Source of the DNA: CAVTPU01 sp963736695
GTDB taxonomy: Bacteria > Actinomycetota > Actinomycetes > Mycobacteriales > Micromonosporaceae
Direction: 5' to 3'
Assembly: GCA_963736695.1 (NCBI GenBank)
Contig: CAVTPU010000004.1
Coordinates: forward strand, 1,302,001-1,366,000
DNA length: 64,000 bases
Shown: piece after piece, positions 27,259-35,383 of the stretch
Layout: every line of letters starts with the position of its first letter
Position numbering within the stretch: position 1 is the first letter of the stretch
Position numbers and translations under genes: made by a program
Notes under the pieces: model-generated
What the model was told of the DNA's origin: nothing
Database searches by the model: none
Seen by the model: the letters and a program-made list of their open reading frames with translations, nothing else

Positions 27259-27274
27259 GGTGGTCCCTCCGGTT

Positions 27275-28843
27275 TCAGTTGACCTGACGGTCGCGGTCGA
27301 GCCAGAAACGGTCCCGAAGCTCACGGCGAAGGATCTTGCCGCTCGGGTTTCGTGGCACCGCGTCGACGAACTCGAATCGCGCGGGGATCTTAAACGCGGC
27401 GAGGTTCGTCTTGAGAAACAGCAACAGGTCACGGGGGGTGGCCCGCTGCCCGGGCCGCAGCGCCACGAACGCGTGCACCGCCTCGCCGAACCGGTCGTCC
27501 GGAACCCCGATCACCGCAGCTTCGGCGACGGCCGGATGGGCGGCTATCGCGTTTTCGACCTCAGTCGGATAGATCTTCTCGCCCGCCACAATGATCATGT
27601 CTTTGAGGCGGTCAGAGATGAAGAGATAGCCGTCGGCGTCGAGATAGCCGGCGTCGCCGGTGTGGATCCAGCCGTCGACCAGGGTCTCGGCGGTGGCGTC
27701 GGGCAGGTTCCAATACTCGAGCATCCGCGCCGGTGTGTGCAGACAAACTTCCCCGACCGACCCGACCGACAGGGGGCTGCCTTCGCCGTCAATGACCTTC
27801 ACCCGGACCCCAGGATAGGGCCGACCGGCGGCACGCAGTCGCGGCCCGCCCGGCACGTGATCGGCGGGAGGCAGACAGATGGCCGTGTTGCCGGTCTCGG
27901 TCAGCCCATAGATCTGGGCGAAGTCGGCCTCGAACGCGGCGATCGACTCGGTGAGAAGCGTCTCCGATATCGGCGAACCCCCATAGACGATCTTCCGTAC
28001 GGATCGAAAGGCCTCGCGGCCCGCACCCGGCTCCCCCAGCATCAGCCGCAGCATCGACGGCACGACACACAGCGTCGTGATGGCCTGGGAGCGGATGAGT
28101 CGCACCGCCTCGGCGCTGTCGAATCGCGGCATCGCCACGTTGGTGACGCCGGCGCTGAAACCCTGCATCGCCCACCACACGCCGCCGACGTGCAGGCCGG
28201 GAATGCCGATGAGGCTGCGGTCACCGTCGCGCCAGTCGATCCAGTCGAGCCCTGCCCCGGCCAGCGCGTCACGGATGGCGAAGAAGCTGCGCTGCGCCAC
28301 GACGACGCCCTTGGGCAGACCGGTGGTTCCGCTGGTGTAAAGCTGAACGACCGGATCGTCGGGGCCCGTGTCGGGTGTCACGTCGTCGTCGGCGTGGCTC
28401 GAACTCCACCCGCCGAAGCCGTCGCCATCACCATCGCCGTCGAGCGTGACGACCGCACCCAACTGTGGCAACTCATCCGCGGCCTTCGTCGCCACATCGG
28501 ACAGTGCCTTCTCGACGAAGAGAAGTTCGCTCGCCGAGTCGCGCAGGATGTGTTCCACCTCGGGCGCGGTGAGCCGCCAGTTGATAGGAACCAGGACGGT
28601 CGCGCTCTTCGCGCAGCCGAACAGGATCTCGTAGTAGTGGACCGACTCCCTGGCGAGATAGGCCACTCGGGCGCCCGGCTTGAGTCCGGCGGCGATGAGC
28701 GCGCGGGCCACCCGGTTGCTCGACCGATGCAGCTGCGCATAGCTGCGTTCCTGACCGGCGCAGATGATCGCGGGCGTCGCGGGCCGCCGATCGGCGTGCA
28801 GGCTCACCACGTCGGCGAGGGTCTGCGGTGCGGTGCTGGTCAC
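27275..28843 (-). CDS. scoC: fatty acyl-AMP/ACP ligase, ScoC/FadD10-like
   Basis: The GTG at 28843 follows GAGGAG by six bases and yields 522 residues; the longer frame upstream runs into the thioesterase gene. Adenylate-forming motifs: YTSGTTGLPKGV, IYGLTETGN, GWIHTGDAGYLD, DRLKDMIIVAGEKIYP and the C-terminal NPSGKILRREL. In isonitrile-lipopeptide loci this enzyme (ScoC; FadD10/Rv0099) activates a short or fatty acid and loads it on the neighbouring carrier rather than CoA. Order and spacing with neighbours match that locus. Confidence 0.88.
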   Translation of the reverse strand: MTSTAPQTLADVVSLHADRRPATPAIICAGQERSYAQLHRSSNRVARALIAAGLKPGARVAYLARESVHYYEILFGCAKSATVLVPINWRLTAPEVEHILRDSASELLFVEKALSDVATKAADELPQLGAVVTLDGDGDGDGFGGWSSSHADDDVTPDTGPDDPVVQLYTSGTTGLPKGVVVAQRSFFAIRDALAGAGLDWIDWRDGDRSLIGIPGLHVGGVWWAMQGFSAGVTNVAMPRFDSAEAVRLIRSQAITTLCVVPSMLRLMLGEPGAGREAFRSVRKIVYGGSPISETLLTESIAAFEADFAQIYGLTETGNTAICLPPADHVPGGPRLRAAGRPYPGVRVKVIDGEGSPLSVGSVGEVCLHTPARMLEYWNLPDATAETLVDGWIHTGDAGYLDADGYLFISDRLKDMIIVAGEKIYPTEVENAIAAHPAVAEAAVIGVPDDRFGEAVHAFVALRPGQRATPRDLLLFLKTNLAAFKIPARFEFVDAVPRNPSGKILRRELRDRFWLDRDRQVN

Positions 28844-28853
28844 AAGTCGCTCC

Positions 28854-29387
28854 TCACTCGTCGACAATCGCCACGGCCACCTGTCCGCTTGCGCGTCCAT
28901 TGTGGTCGTCCCAATAGCGGAAACTGGTCTCCAGCGCGGTCAGCGGAGCACTCTCGGGGCGCAGCCGGCGGTGTGCGACGCCGGTCAACTCGAACTCCCC
29001 GTGATAGTTGCGCGGATCGATCGGTCGGCGAAACTCGCTGGTGACCTTCGTGATCAGGATGCCGGGCAGCTGACGACGCCAGTAGTCCTCCATCGTCCAG
29101 CCCGAGAAGACCGGACCCAGGCCCTCACGCACGGCCTTCGCGATGACGTAATACAACATCTGGTTATAGCCGATCATCACCTCCACGGCGTTGAGGTGGC
29201 CCGTGTCGTCGATGTAGCACGACTCCTCGATGCTCAGCTCCGCCGCGCCACAGATCACCCCGTCGGAGTGGGTCACCACCATTTCCCGTACGTATCGGCT
29301 GTGTGGTTTGTAGCAACGAAGGACGCTGGACAACAGCTCCTCGTCGGTCGCAAATGTGACGACCGGCGCGCGGCCCGTCGGGGTCAA
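28854..29387 (-). CDS. scoD: FcoT/ScoD-like thioesterase-fold enzyme
   Basis: I start it at TTG 29387, overlapping the dioxygenase stop as TTGA; this gives 177 residues, close to the 183 of M. tuberculosis FcoT (Rv0098). Shared stretches include ESCYIDDTGHLNAVEVM, GYNQMLYY, SGWTMEDYWRRQLPGILI and the end YWDDHNGRASGQVAVA. In isonitrile-lipopeptide biosynthesis the homologue works on the enoyl chain with glycine, yielding the 3-(carboxymethylamino)acyl intermediate that the iron oxygenase uses. No clear ribosome site precedes the TTG, so coupling to the upstream gene is likely. Confidence 0.85.
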   Translation of the reverse strand: MTPTGRAPVVTFATDEELLSSVLRCYKPHSRYVREMVVTHSDGVICGAAELSIEESCYIDDTGHLNAVEVMIGYNQMLYYVIAKAVREGLGPVFSGWTMEDYWRRQLPGILITKVTSEFRRPIDPRNYHGEFELTGVAHRRLRPESAPLTALETSFRYWDDHNGRASGQVAVAIVDE

Positions 29388-30253
29388 CGCGCGGAGCTTT
29401 CGTCGTGCACCGTCACCCGATAGGAGACCGCGGGCTCGGGCGTGGTGGTGTGCAGCGCGTGGTGAACGAGGCTGCGGTTGTCCCACACGAGCAGGTCGCC
29501 CTTCTCATAGGTCTGCAGGTGGATGGCGTCGTGCTCGAAGGTGGCGTCGGCCTGTCCCGATGCGGCGAGCAGCGCGTGCAGCAACTCCGGCCGTTCGGCG
29601 CCGTCGGAGTCGGTGATGGAGAAGGTGAAGCCCTCGCTCAGATAGAGGATCGTCTCGTTGGTGTGCGGATGCCGGTGCGCGGTCGGCGATGAGACCGGAG
29701 GGGTGCGCCGGTCGACCTCGTCGAGCACCTCGGAGATCGGACGGTAGACGTCGGACGGCCTGATTTTGAAGTAGCGGCGCACGCTGTGCCACGCGACCGT
29801 GTCGAGCGCCGCAGCCTGCAGGTCGGCGCCGAGCCCGGCGAACATCTCGCACATGTTGATGAAATAGGTTCCCCGGTTGCGGGCCGGCAGCACCTGCGGA
29901 TAGATCAGCGTGAAGTCGAAGGGGCGGGGCATGAACTGATAGTCGGAGTGCCAGAATTTTCCGGTCTTCGGCACGCCAACGAGCTTGCCGTCTTCCTCCA
30001 CGTTGGAGGAGACGAAGACCTCTTTCACCTCCGGGTGGTGATAGATCGGCTCGTAGTATGTCTCCGGCGTGCCCAGGCGTTGCCCGAGGTCCAGGAATCC
30101 CTGGGCGCTGAGGTCCTGGTCGCGCAGCACGACGATCTTCTCCGTGTAGACGGTGCGCTTGAGCTCGGCGATGTCCTCATCGGACGCGGTCGTCGAGTCG
30201 AAGTTCTCGACGCTGACGCCGAATTTTCCCTGTTCCTGTGGTGTGATCTTCAC
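29384..30253 (-). CDS. scoE: isonitrile-forming Fe(II)/2-oxoglutarate oxygenase, ScoE-like
   Basis: GTG 30253, six bases after GGGAGG, starts a 289-residue TauD-like protein. The iron facial triad begins with HSD (His102, Asp104) in KFWHSDYQF; a distal His lies in NRSLVHHAL, and an Arg in VSYRVTVH is placed to bind 2-oxoglutarate. The tyrosine cluster ETYYEPIYHH (Tyr66, Tyr67, Tyr71) matches residues reported to bind the glycine-adduct substrate in ScoE. The family oxidises the N-CH2-COOH group to an isonitrile with loss of CO2. Homologue of Rv0097. Confidence 0.9.
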   Translation of the reverse strand: MKITPQEQGKFGVSVENFDSTTASDEDIAELKRTVYTEKIVVLRDQDLSAQGFLDLGQRLGTPETYYEPIYHHPEVKEVFVSSNVEEDGKLVGVPKTGKFWHSDYQFMPRPFDFTLIYPQVLPARNRGTYFINMCEMFAGLGADLQAAALDTVAWHSVRRYFKIRPSDVYRPISEVLDEVDRRTPPVSSPTAHRHPHTNETILYLSEGFTFSITDSDGAERPELLHALLAASGQADATFEHDAIHLQTYEKGDLLVWDNRSLVHHALHTTTPEPAVSYRVTVHDESSAR

Positions 30254-30492
30254 TTCTGCCTCCCAAGCTCCGCCTCGATGAACGCCGCCATGCCGTCGAT
30301 GCTGTCGACGGCAGAGAGTCGATCGTCGGGGATCTCCACGCCGAATGTTTTCTCCACTTTGAACAAAAGGTCCATCACACTCATCGAATCGATGCCGGCT
30401 TCGACGAAGCTTCCCGAGGGCTGCACGACCTCCTCGTCGAGCACGTCACGCAATAGGCGCGTGATGACGTCACGAATCTGCTCGACCTGCAT
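30250..30492 (-). CDS. second acyl carrier protein at head of isonitrile operon
   Basis: 80 residues from ATG 30492 (GAGGAGAG nearby). The Ser site is EAGIDSMSVMDLLFKVEKTFGVEIPDD, a classical FabF-type ACP and unlike the aryl-type carrier at 27016. It overlaps the ScoE-like gene (GTGA) and follows the KAS III gene by 17 bp. It is not one of the five core genes of known isonitrile-lipopeptide clusters; with the KAS III it could supply a dedicated starter chain. Confidence 0.85.
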   Translation of the reverse strand: MQVEQIRDVITRLLRDVLDEEVVQPSGSFVEAGIDSMSVMDLLFKVEKTFGVEIPDDRLSAVDSIDGMAAFIEAELGRQK

Positions 30493-30509
30493 GGATCTCT
30501 CCTCACTCC

Positions 30510-31529
30510 TCACTCCTCGCTCTGCGCGACGACGGACGGCCACACCAGGGCGGCGGACCCCCATGTGGCGCCGCCTCCGAACGCCGTGAGAACGACTCTG
30601 TGTCCCGCCTGAAGCGTTCCGGCCGTCGCGGCGTCGGCCAGCGCGAGCGGGATCGACGCCGCGACGGTATTGCCGACACGTTCGACGTTGGTGACGACGG
30701 CGTCGGTCGCGAGGCCGAGTTCGGCGCCGACCGCGTCGAGGATTCGCTGGTTGGCCTGGTGGGCCACGAGCCGATCCACCTCGTCGGCCCGCCAGCCGGT
30801 CGCTTGCAGCACGGCGCGAGACGACGTCGTCATGCGTCGGACAGCGTGTCGATAGACCGGCCGGCCCTGCATCGCGAACCAACGGTCCGCCTCGGCGGTC
30901 TCGGCATCGGCGGGTTGTCTCGCCCCGCCCGCCCGAACCATGATCAGGTCGGCGAGTTCCCCATCGCTGCCCAGGTCGAACGCGGTCAGCGCGCCGGCTT
31001 CGTCCGGGGTGCCACGGCGCAGCACGACGGCGCCCGCCCCGTCGCCGAAGATGACGGCGGCGCCCCGGTCGCGCGGATTGACGATGCTGGAGAAGGCGTC
31101 CGCGCCGATCACGAGGGCGCGCTCGGCCAAGCCGGTGCCGATGAGGCCAGCCGCCGTCGCCAACGCATAGATGAACCCCGTGCAGACGGCGTTGACGTCG
31201 AAGGCCGCCACGCGGTCCTGGCCCAGTCGGGCCGCGACGTCAGGCGCGGTGGCGGGGCACCGGTGGTCGGGCGTGCTGGTGGCGAGCACGACCACGTTCA
31301 CCGAGTCGACCTGCGCGGATTTCAATGCCGCCGCACCTGCCCGGACCGCGAGGTCGGATGTCGACTCGCCGGCTCCCACGACATGGCGGCGCCGGATGCC
31401 CGTACGAGCGACGATCCACTCGTCGGAGGTGTCCATTCGGGCGGCGAGGTCGTCGTTGGTCACCACTGTCGCCGGCAGACTGCTGCCGACTCCGCACAGG
31501 ATCGCCGTTGGGCTGCCATCGTTAGTCAT
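30510..31529 (-). CDS. beta-ketoacyl-ACP synthase III (FabH-like)
   Basis: 339 residues, standard for KAS III. The catalytic triad is complete: Cys in DVNAVCTGF, His in VAHQANQRI and Asn in VERVGNTVAASIP. Start region CGVGSSLPATVVTNDDLAARMDTSDEWIVARTGI is typical FabH. First gene of the operon that continues through ACP, scoE, scoD, scoC, scoB, scoA and the MFS gene. A housekeeping FabH would normally lie in a fatty-acid operon, so a pathway-specific initiation step is likely. Confidence 0.88.
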   Translation of the reverse strand: MTNDGSPTAILCGVGSSLPATVVTNDDLAARMDTSDEWIVARTGIRRRHVVGAGESTSDLAVRAGAAALKSAQVDSVNVVVLATSTPDHRCPATAPDVAARLGQDRVAAFDVNAVCTGFIYALATAAGLIGTGLAERALVIGADAFSSIVNPRDRGAAVIFGDGAGAVVLRRGTPDEAGALTAFDLGSDGELADLIMVRAGGARQPADAETAEADRWFAMQGRPVYRHAVRRMTTSSRAVLQATGWRADEVDRLVAHQANQRILDAVGAELGLATDAVVTNVERVGNTVAASIPLALADAATAGTLQAGHRVVLTAFGGGATWGSAALVWPSVVAQSEE

Positions 31530-31763
31530 CGACTCGTAGGTCGACCGCGCGCCCGACGGGGTTCCCGACGATCAATTGAGCAATATCATAGTCTCGGAAG
31601 GGAACTGATCGGCCCGCCGAGACGACGCGCGATCAACGTACGCCGATGGCTGTAGGTTGCGCCGGATTGCCGATATCAGCCCGACTTGTACGTGTTCGCC
31701 CCGGGACATGGCGCGACCCTGAGTCCGGGCCTGCCGAACGGACGGGCGGGCCCGGACGGTGCC
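31530..31763. promoter_or_regulatory. presumed promoter region of isonitrile-lipopeptide operon
   Basis: These 234 bp contain no gene. Locally AT-rich DNA at 31571-31590 includes a minus-strand TATGAT (31590-31585) suitable as a -10 element for the KAS III gene about 56 bp downstream, and a small palindrome ATTGAGCAAT (31575-31584). I see no convincing -35, Zur or Fur box. The rest is featureless. Confidence 0.35.
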
Positions 31764-32477
31764 TCAGCTCGTCTCGCCCACCAGGCTGAACGACCGCAGG
31801 CGGCGAATGGCGACCACCGTCGCTCCTGCGGCGACGACCACGGCGAGGACCACGGCGGTCGGCACCGATACCGTGGGGGCGAGAACGTCGGAGGGAGCGA
31901 GCCGGTCGGCGATCACGATCACGTATTGCTTGATCGACAATGCCTGGGTGCCCTCCAAAAAATTCCCCAGCAAGCCTTCCCAGATCTGCACATAGATCAA
32001 ACCGAGCAGCACCGGGCGCCGAGTGAGCAGGCTGAGCGCGACGAACAGCGCCGAATAGGCGACCGAGCCCACGAACGCACCCACCGCGAGCCCGACTGCC
32101 AGCTTCCCGGAACCGCCGATCACGGCCACCGCGACCAGCGGAACGGCTGTGGTCACGAACGTCACGGCGATCGCCACGAGCAGTTTGGAGAAGACGATCT
32201 GGGCTCGGGACACGGGCTTGGCGAGAATGTGCGCGATCGTGCCGTCATCGATCTCGGACCCCAACACGCCGGTGCCCACCACGAGCGCGATGACGGGCAG
32301 AACGACGCCCAAACCCAGCCCGACGATGACCGGGTCGCCCCAGTCAGCCAATGGGGCGCCCCGCGACTCGGAGATGAGCGCGAGCACGATGAGCAACGCG
32401 GGCAGGGGCAGAAGCAACAGGAAACGCCGCCGGCCGAACAACGCCCGTGCGGTGATGCGGGCGATAGTGACATTCAC
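31764..32477 (-). CDS. ABC-2 type permease
   Basis: GTG 32477, seven bases after GGGAG, gives 237 residues with about six helices. It carries the GSEIDDGTIAHILAKPVSRAQIVFSK stretch typical of ABC-2 permeases that follow a CcmA-like ATPase. Partner is the ATPase gene ending 13 bp upstream. Cargo unknown. Confidence 0.82.
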   Translation of the reverse strand: MNVTIARITARALFGRRRFLLLLPLPALLIVLALISESRGAPLADWGDPVIVGLGLGVVLPVIALVVGTGVLGSEIDDGTIAHILAKPVSRAQIVFSKLLVAIAVTFVTTAVPLVAVAVIGGSGKLAVGLAVGAFVGSVAYSALFVALSLLTRRPVLLGLIYVQIWEGLLGNFLEGTQALSIKQYVIVIADRLAPSDVLAPTVSVPTAVVLAVVVAAGATVVAIRRLRSFSLVGETS

Positions 32478-32490
32478 AGTGAGGCTCCCG

Positions 32491-33414
32491 TCACGACGAA
32501 ACCAAATATGAGAAGACGCTCTCGAGCGACTCATCCGTTGGCGCAAGACGTTGGACCCTGATCTGCTGAGCCAACGCGATCTTCGGCAGCGCCCGAGTGA
32601 AGCTGCCATAGTCCCGGGCGCGCACGGTCAGGCCGGCCGTGTTGTCGAGCTCAACTCCCGCGACCGACTCCTCAGCGATCAGCGAGACGGCGAGGCGGCG
32701 GTTGTCGCTCGACTGGATCGTGAACACGTGCGGCCGGTGGGTCATCAGACGCCGAATGGTCCGGAAGTCGCCCGACGCGGCGAGCCGGCCCGCGACGATG
32801 ACCTGAACCGTGCCGGAGACCTGTTCGACCTCTTCGAGGATGTGGGAGCTGAAGAGCACGGCTCGGCCCTGAGAGCCCATCTCGTGCAGCAGCCCCATCA
32901 TGTGCATGCGCTGACGCGGATCCATGCCGTTGAACGGTTCGTCGAGCAGCAGCACGCCCGGGTCGTGCACCAAGGCGGCGGCGACCCGGGTGCGTTGCCG
33001 CATTCCCTTGGAATAGGTGCCCATCCGTCGATCCTGCGCGTCGCGCATCTCGACGAGGTCGATCGCCCGACGGGCGGCCGTCTCCGGGTTGGCGAGCTTG
33101 TGCAGCTTGGCGCTGGCCAACACGAACTCCCAACCGGTGAGGAATCCGTGCACCGCCTCGCGTTCGTTGACCACCCCCAGCTGCTCATAGACGGCCGGGT
33201 TGCGCCACGACGGAGCACCGTTGATGGTGACCGTGCCCTGCGAGGGTGGCAGGAAACCGGCCATCATGTGCAGCACCGTCGTCTTGCCGGCCCCATTGGG
33301 GCCGAGCAGGCCGGTCACCCCCGCACCCAACGTCATGGTGATGTCGTTGACCGCGACCACATTGCCATACCACTTCGACACGCTCCGCAGGTCGACTGCG
33401 TTGGCCGCGCTCAC
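32491..33414 (-). CDS. ABC transporter ATPase
   Basis: 307 residues: Walker A GPNGAGKTT, signature YSKGMRQR, Walker B VLLLDEPFNGMD, plus a C-terminal domain of about 80 residues (from about 225), usual for ABC-2 exporters. The last 4 bp of the preceding permease gene overlap its start (ATGA), linking two ATPase/permease pairs in one operon. Confidence 0.88.
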   Translation of the reverse strand: MSAANAVDLRSVSKWYGNVVAVNDITMTLGAGVTGLLGPNGAGKTTVLHMMAGFLPPSQGTVTINGAPSWRNPAVYEQLGVVNEREAVHGFLTGWEFVLASAKLHKLANPETAARRAIDLVEMRDAQDRRMGTYSKGMRQRTRVAAALVHDPGVLLLDEPFNGMDPRQRMHMMGLLHEMGSQGRAVLFSSHILEEVEQVSGTVQVIVAGRLAASGDFRTIRRLMTHRPHVFTIQSSDNRRLAVSLIAEESVAGVELDNTAGLTVRARDYGSFTRALPKIALAQQIRVQRLAPTDESLESVFSYLVSS

Positions 33415-34301
33415 CGGGCGACCCGCCGATAGCGCACGAACAACAGCGCCGTCGAGACGACGACCAGGCCCACCGCAACCAGGCCATAGAGCGGGCCGTA
33501 GTCACCGATGACGCTCGGCGTCTCGAACCACCATCGGCTGACCCCGTTCACCAGTGTCATCGGGCTGACCAGCCCGGCCAACGCCACGGTGTCGGCCGCG
33601 TCGCCGGTGAGGGTGCCGTCGGGAGAGTCCGCATAGGCGAGTCCCACCAACACCCCGTAGACCGGGGTGGTGACCAGGAACGCCGCGACGATCATCGCTG
33701 AGGCGACGGCGCGACGGCCGGCGAGTGAGGCCACGAGCAGCGCGAGCGAGCCGAAGACCAGTGCGTAGACCGCGGAGGCCGCCAGTCCCCGGGAGAAGTC
33801 GAGGAATTCGCGCCACACCGCGCCGCCACCGTCCACGGAGAACGCTCCACCGAGGAACATGACCAGCTGCGGCGCGGCGAGCAACGCGAACTCCACAGTG
33901 ATCAGCGCCGCCCATTTGGCCACCGCGTAGTCGGTTCGGGTGAGCGGACGGGAGAAATACAACGGAAGCACGCCACCGCGCAGGTCGCGGGAGACGAGTT
34001 CGGGAGCGACCACCGCACCGAACAGGATCACCAACACACTGACGTCGGACGGGAATTGCCAATATTGGGTGACGGCGACTCCGGTCTGCGTCCGAATCGC
34101 GACGAACACCACCGCGATGACGAAGACCAGACCCACCACGATCCATGGGAAGATCTTCGCCTTGGCGCTGCGCCCAAACCCATACGCCGCACGGACTCCG
34201 TGCGCATAGAGCGACCGTACGGCGTACGCACGCCCCAGCCGCGGTCCGTCGTAGCGTCGATAGCCGATGTCGTGGATGACGCTCGTCGCATCAACCGACA
34301 T
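33411..34301 (-). CDS. ABC-2 type permease
   Basis: 296 residues. A cytoplasmic head with IGYRRYDGPRLGR, often seen in this permease family, precedes six helices, and LVSRDLRGGVLPLYFSRPLTRTDY is the conserved loop before helix three. Partner of the ATPase encoded immediately before it (11-bp overlap). Confidence 0.84.
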   Translation of the reverse strand: MSVDATSVIHDIGYRRYDGPRLGRAYAVRSLYAHGVRAAYGFGRSAKAKIFPWIVVGLVFVIAVVFVAIRTQTGVAVTQYWQFPSDVSVLVILFGAVVAPELVSRDLRGGVLPLYFSRPLTRTDYAVAKWAALITVEFALLAAPQLVMFLGGAFSVDGGGAVWREFLDFSRGLAASAVYALVFGSLALLVASLAGRRAVASAMIVAAFLVTTPVYGVLVGLAYADSPDGTLTGDAADTVALAGLVSPMTLVNGVSRWWFETPSVIGDYGPLYGLVAVGLVVVSTALLFVRYRRVAR

Positions 34302-35220
34302 GGCTCACCTCCTGATTGTGTGCTTTCGCGGCGAAGAGCTCCGCGACCCGGTGACGGCGTTGGCCGAGGGAATGCAGTGGCAGGTCGAGTCGAGCGACCG
34401 CGCCGATAATCACGTCATAGGTCTCGTCGGTGCTCAGCGGCACCTGCAATACCCCGCCGTCGCGGTGCACGGCGAGACCGCACGAGGTCAGTTCGGCGAA
34501 GAGCTCGTCGGTGCCCTCCGAGACCTCGACGACGAGCACATCGGTCGAACCTGTCATCGACGAGACGCGGTCGGCTCGCAGCAGTCGCCCGCCGTCGATG
34601 GCCACGAGCGAGTCGCAGATCTGTTCGACCTCGCCGAGCAGGTGCGAGCAGACCACCACCGAGATGCCGAAGTCGGTGCCGATCCGATGGATGAGTGACA
34701 GCATCGCGTCGCGACCGGCCGGGTCGAGCCCGTTGGTCGGCTCGTCGAGCAGCACCAGGTCGGGGTCGTGGGCGAGCGCCTGGGCGAGCTTGACCCGCTG
34801 TTTCATGCCGGTGGAATAGCCGCCGATCTGCCGATAGCGTTCCTCATAGAGCCCGACGTGACGCAGTGTCTCGGAGGCCCGTTCGCGGGCGGCCGCCTTG
34901 GGCAGTCCACTCATGCGGGCCATGTGTGTGACGAATTCCGAGGCGATGAGGTCGGGTGGCAGACAGTCGGATTCGGGCATATAGCCGACGCGGGCTCGGA
35001 TCTGTTCCGCCTCGCCGACCGGGTCGAGGCCGAGCACCGCGACGGTTCCGGAGGTGGCGGGGAGCAGACCGAGCAGGATCTTGATCAGCGTGGTCTTCCC
35101 CGCGCCGTTCGCGCCGACCAGCCCGATGACGCCGGGTTCGAGGGCGAGGGTCAGCTCGGAGAGCGCGGTCACCCCGTTTGCATAACTTTTGGTCAACGAC
35201 TCGGTGGCTATGAGTGTCAC
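34291..35220 (-). CDS. ABC transporter ATPase
   Basis: GTG 35220 (309 residues) is taken as start; sequence upstream is not protein-like. Walker A GANGAGKTT, signature YSTGMKQR, Walker B LVLLDEPTNGLD, His loop VVCSHLLGE. First gene of a four-gene operon of two ATPase/permease pairs; divergent from the RND gene with a 163-bp gap that shows no clear promoter elements. Confidence 0.87.
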   Translation of the reverse strand: MTLIATESLTKSYANGVTALSELTLALEPGVIGLVGANGAGKTTLIKILLGLLPATSGTVAVLGLDPVGEAEQIRARVGYMPESDCLPPDLIASEFVTHMARMSGLPKAAARERASETLRHVGLYEERYRQIGGYSTGMKQRVKLAQALAHDPDLVLLDEPTNGLDPAGRDAMLSLIHRIGTDFGISVVVCSHLLGEVEQICDSLVAIDGGRLLRADRVSSMTGSTDVLVVEVSEGTDELFAELTSCGLAVHRDGGVLQVPLSTDETYDVIIGAVARLDLPLHSLGQRRHRVAELFAAKAHNQEVSHVG

Positions 35221-35383
35221 ATCGCACAACCTATGGCACACGGGGACTGCCCGACAGCTGAGCACCCCCTTGCACTACCCCGAGATTTGCCCGGCTGATC
35301 ACCTACGGGTGTGGGTGGCTTTGGCGGGCGTGCGCCATGGGTGGAGACTGTGCGTGCGAATTCGTCTCTGGGGGTCCACGGTC

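Noticed and set aside
31571..31590. Zur or Fur box before the isonitrile operon
   Set aside because: Only a short ATTG/CAAT palindrome is visible; it does not match a known metal-regulator consensus well enough.
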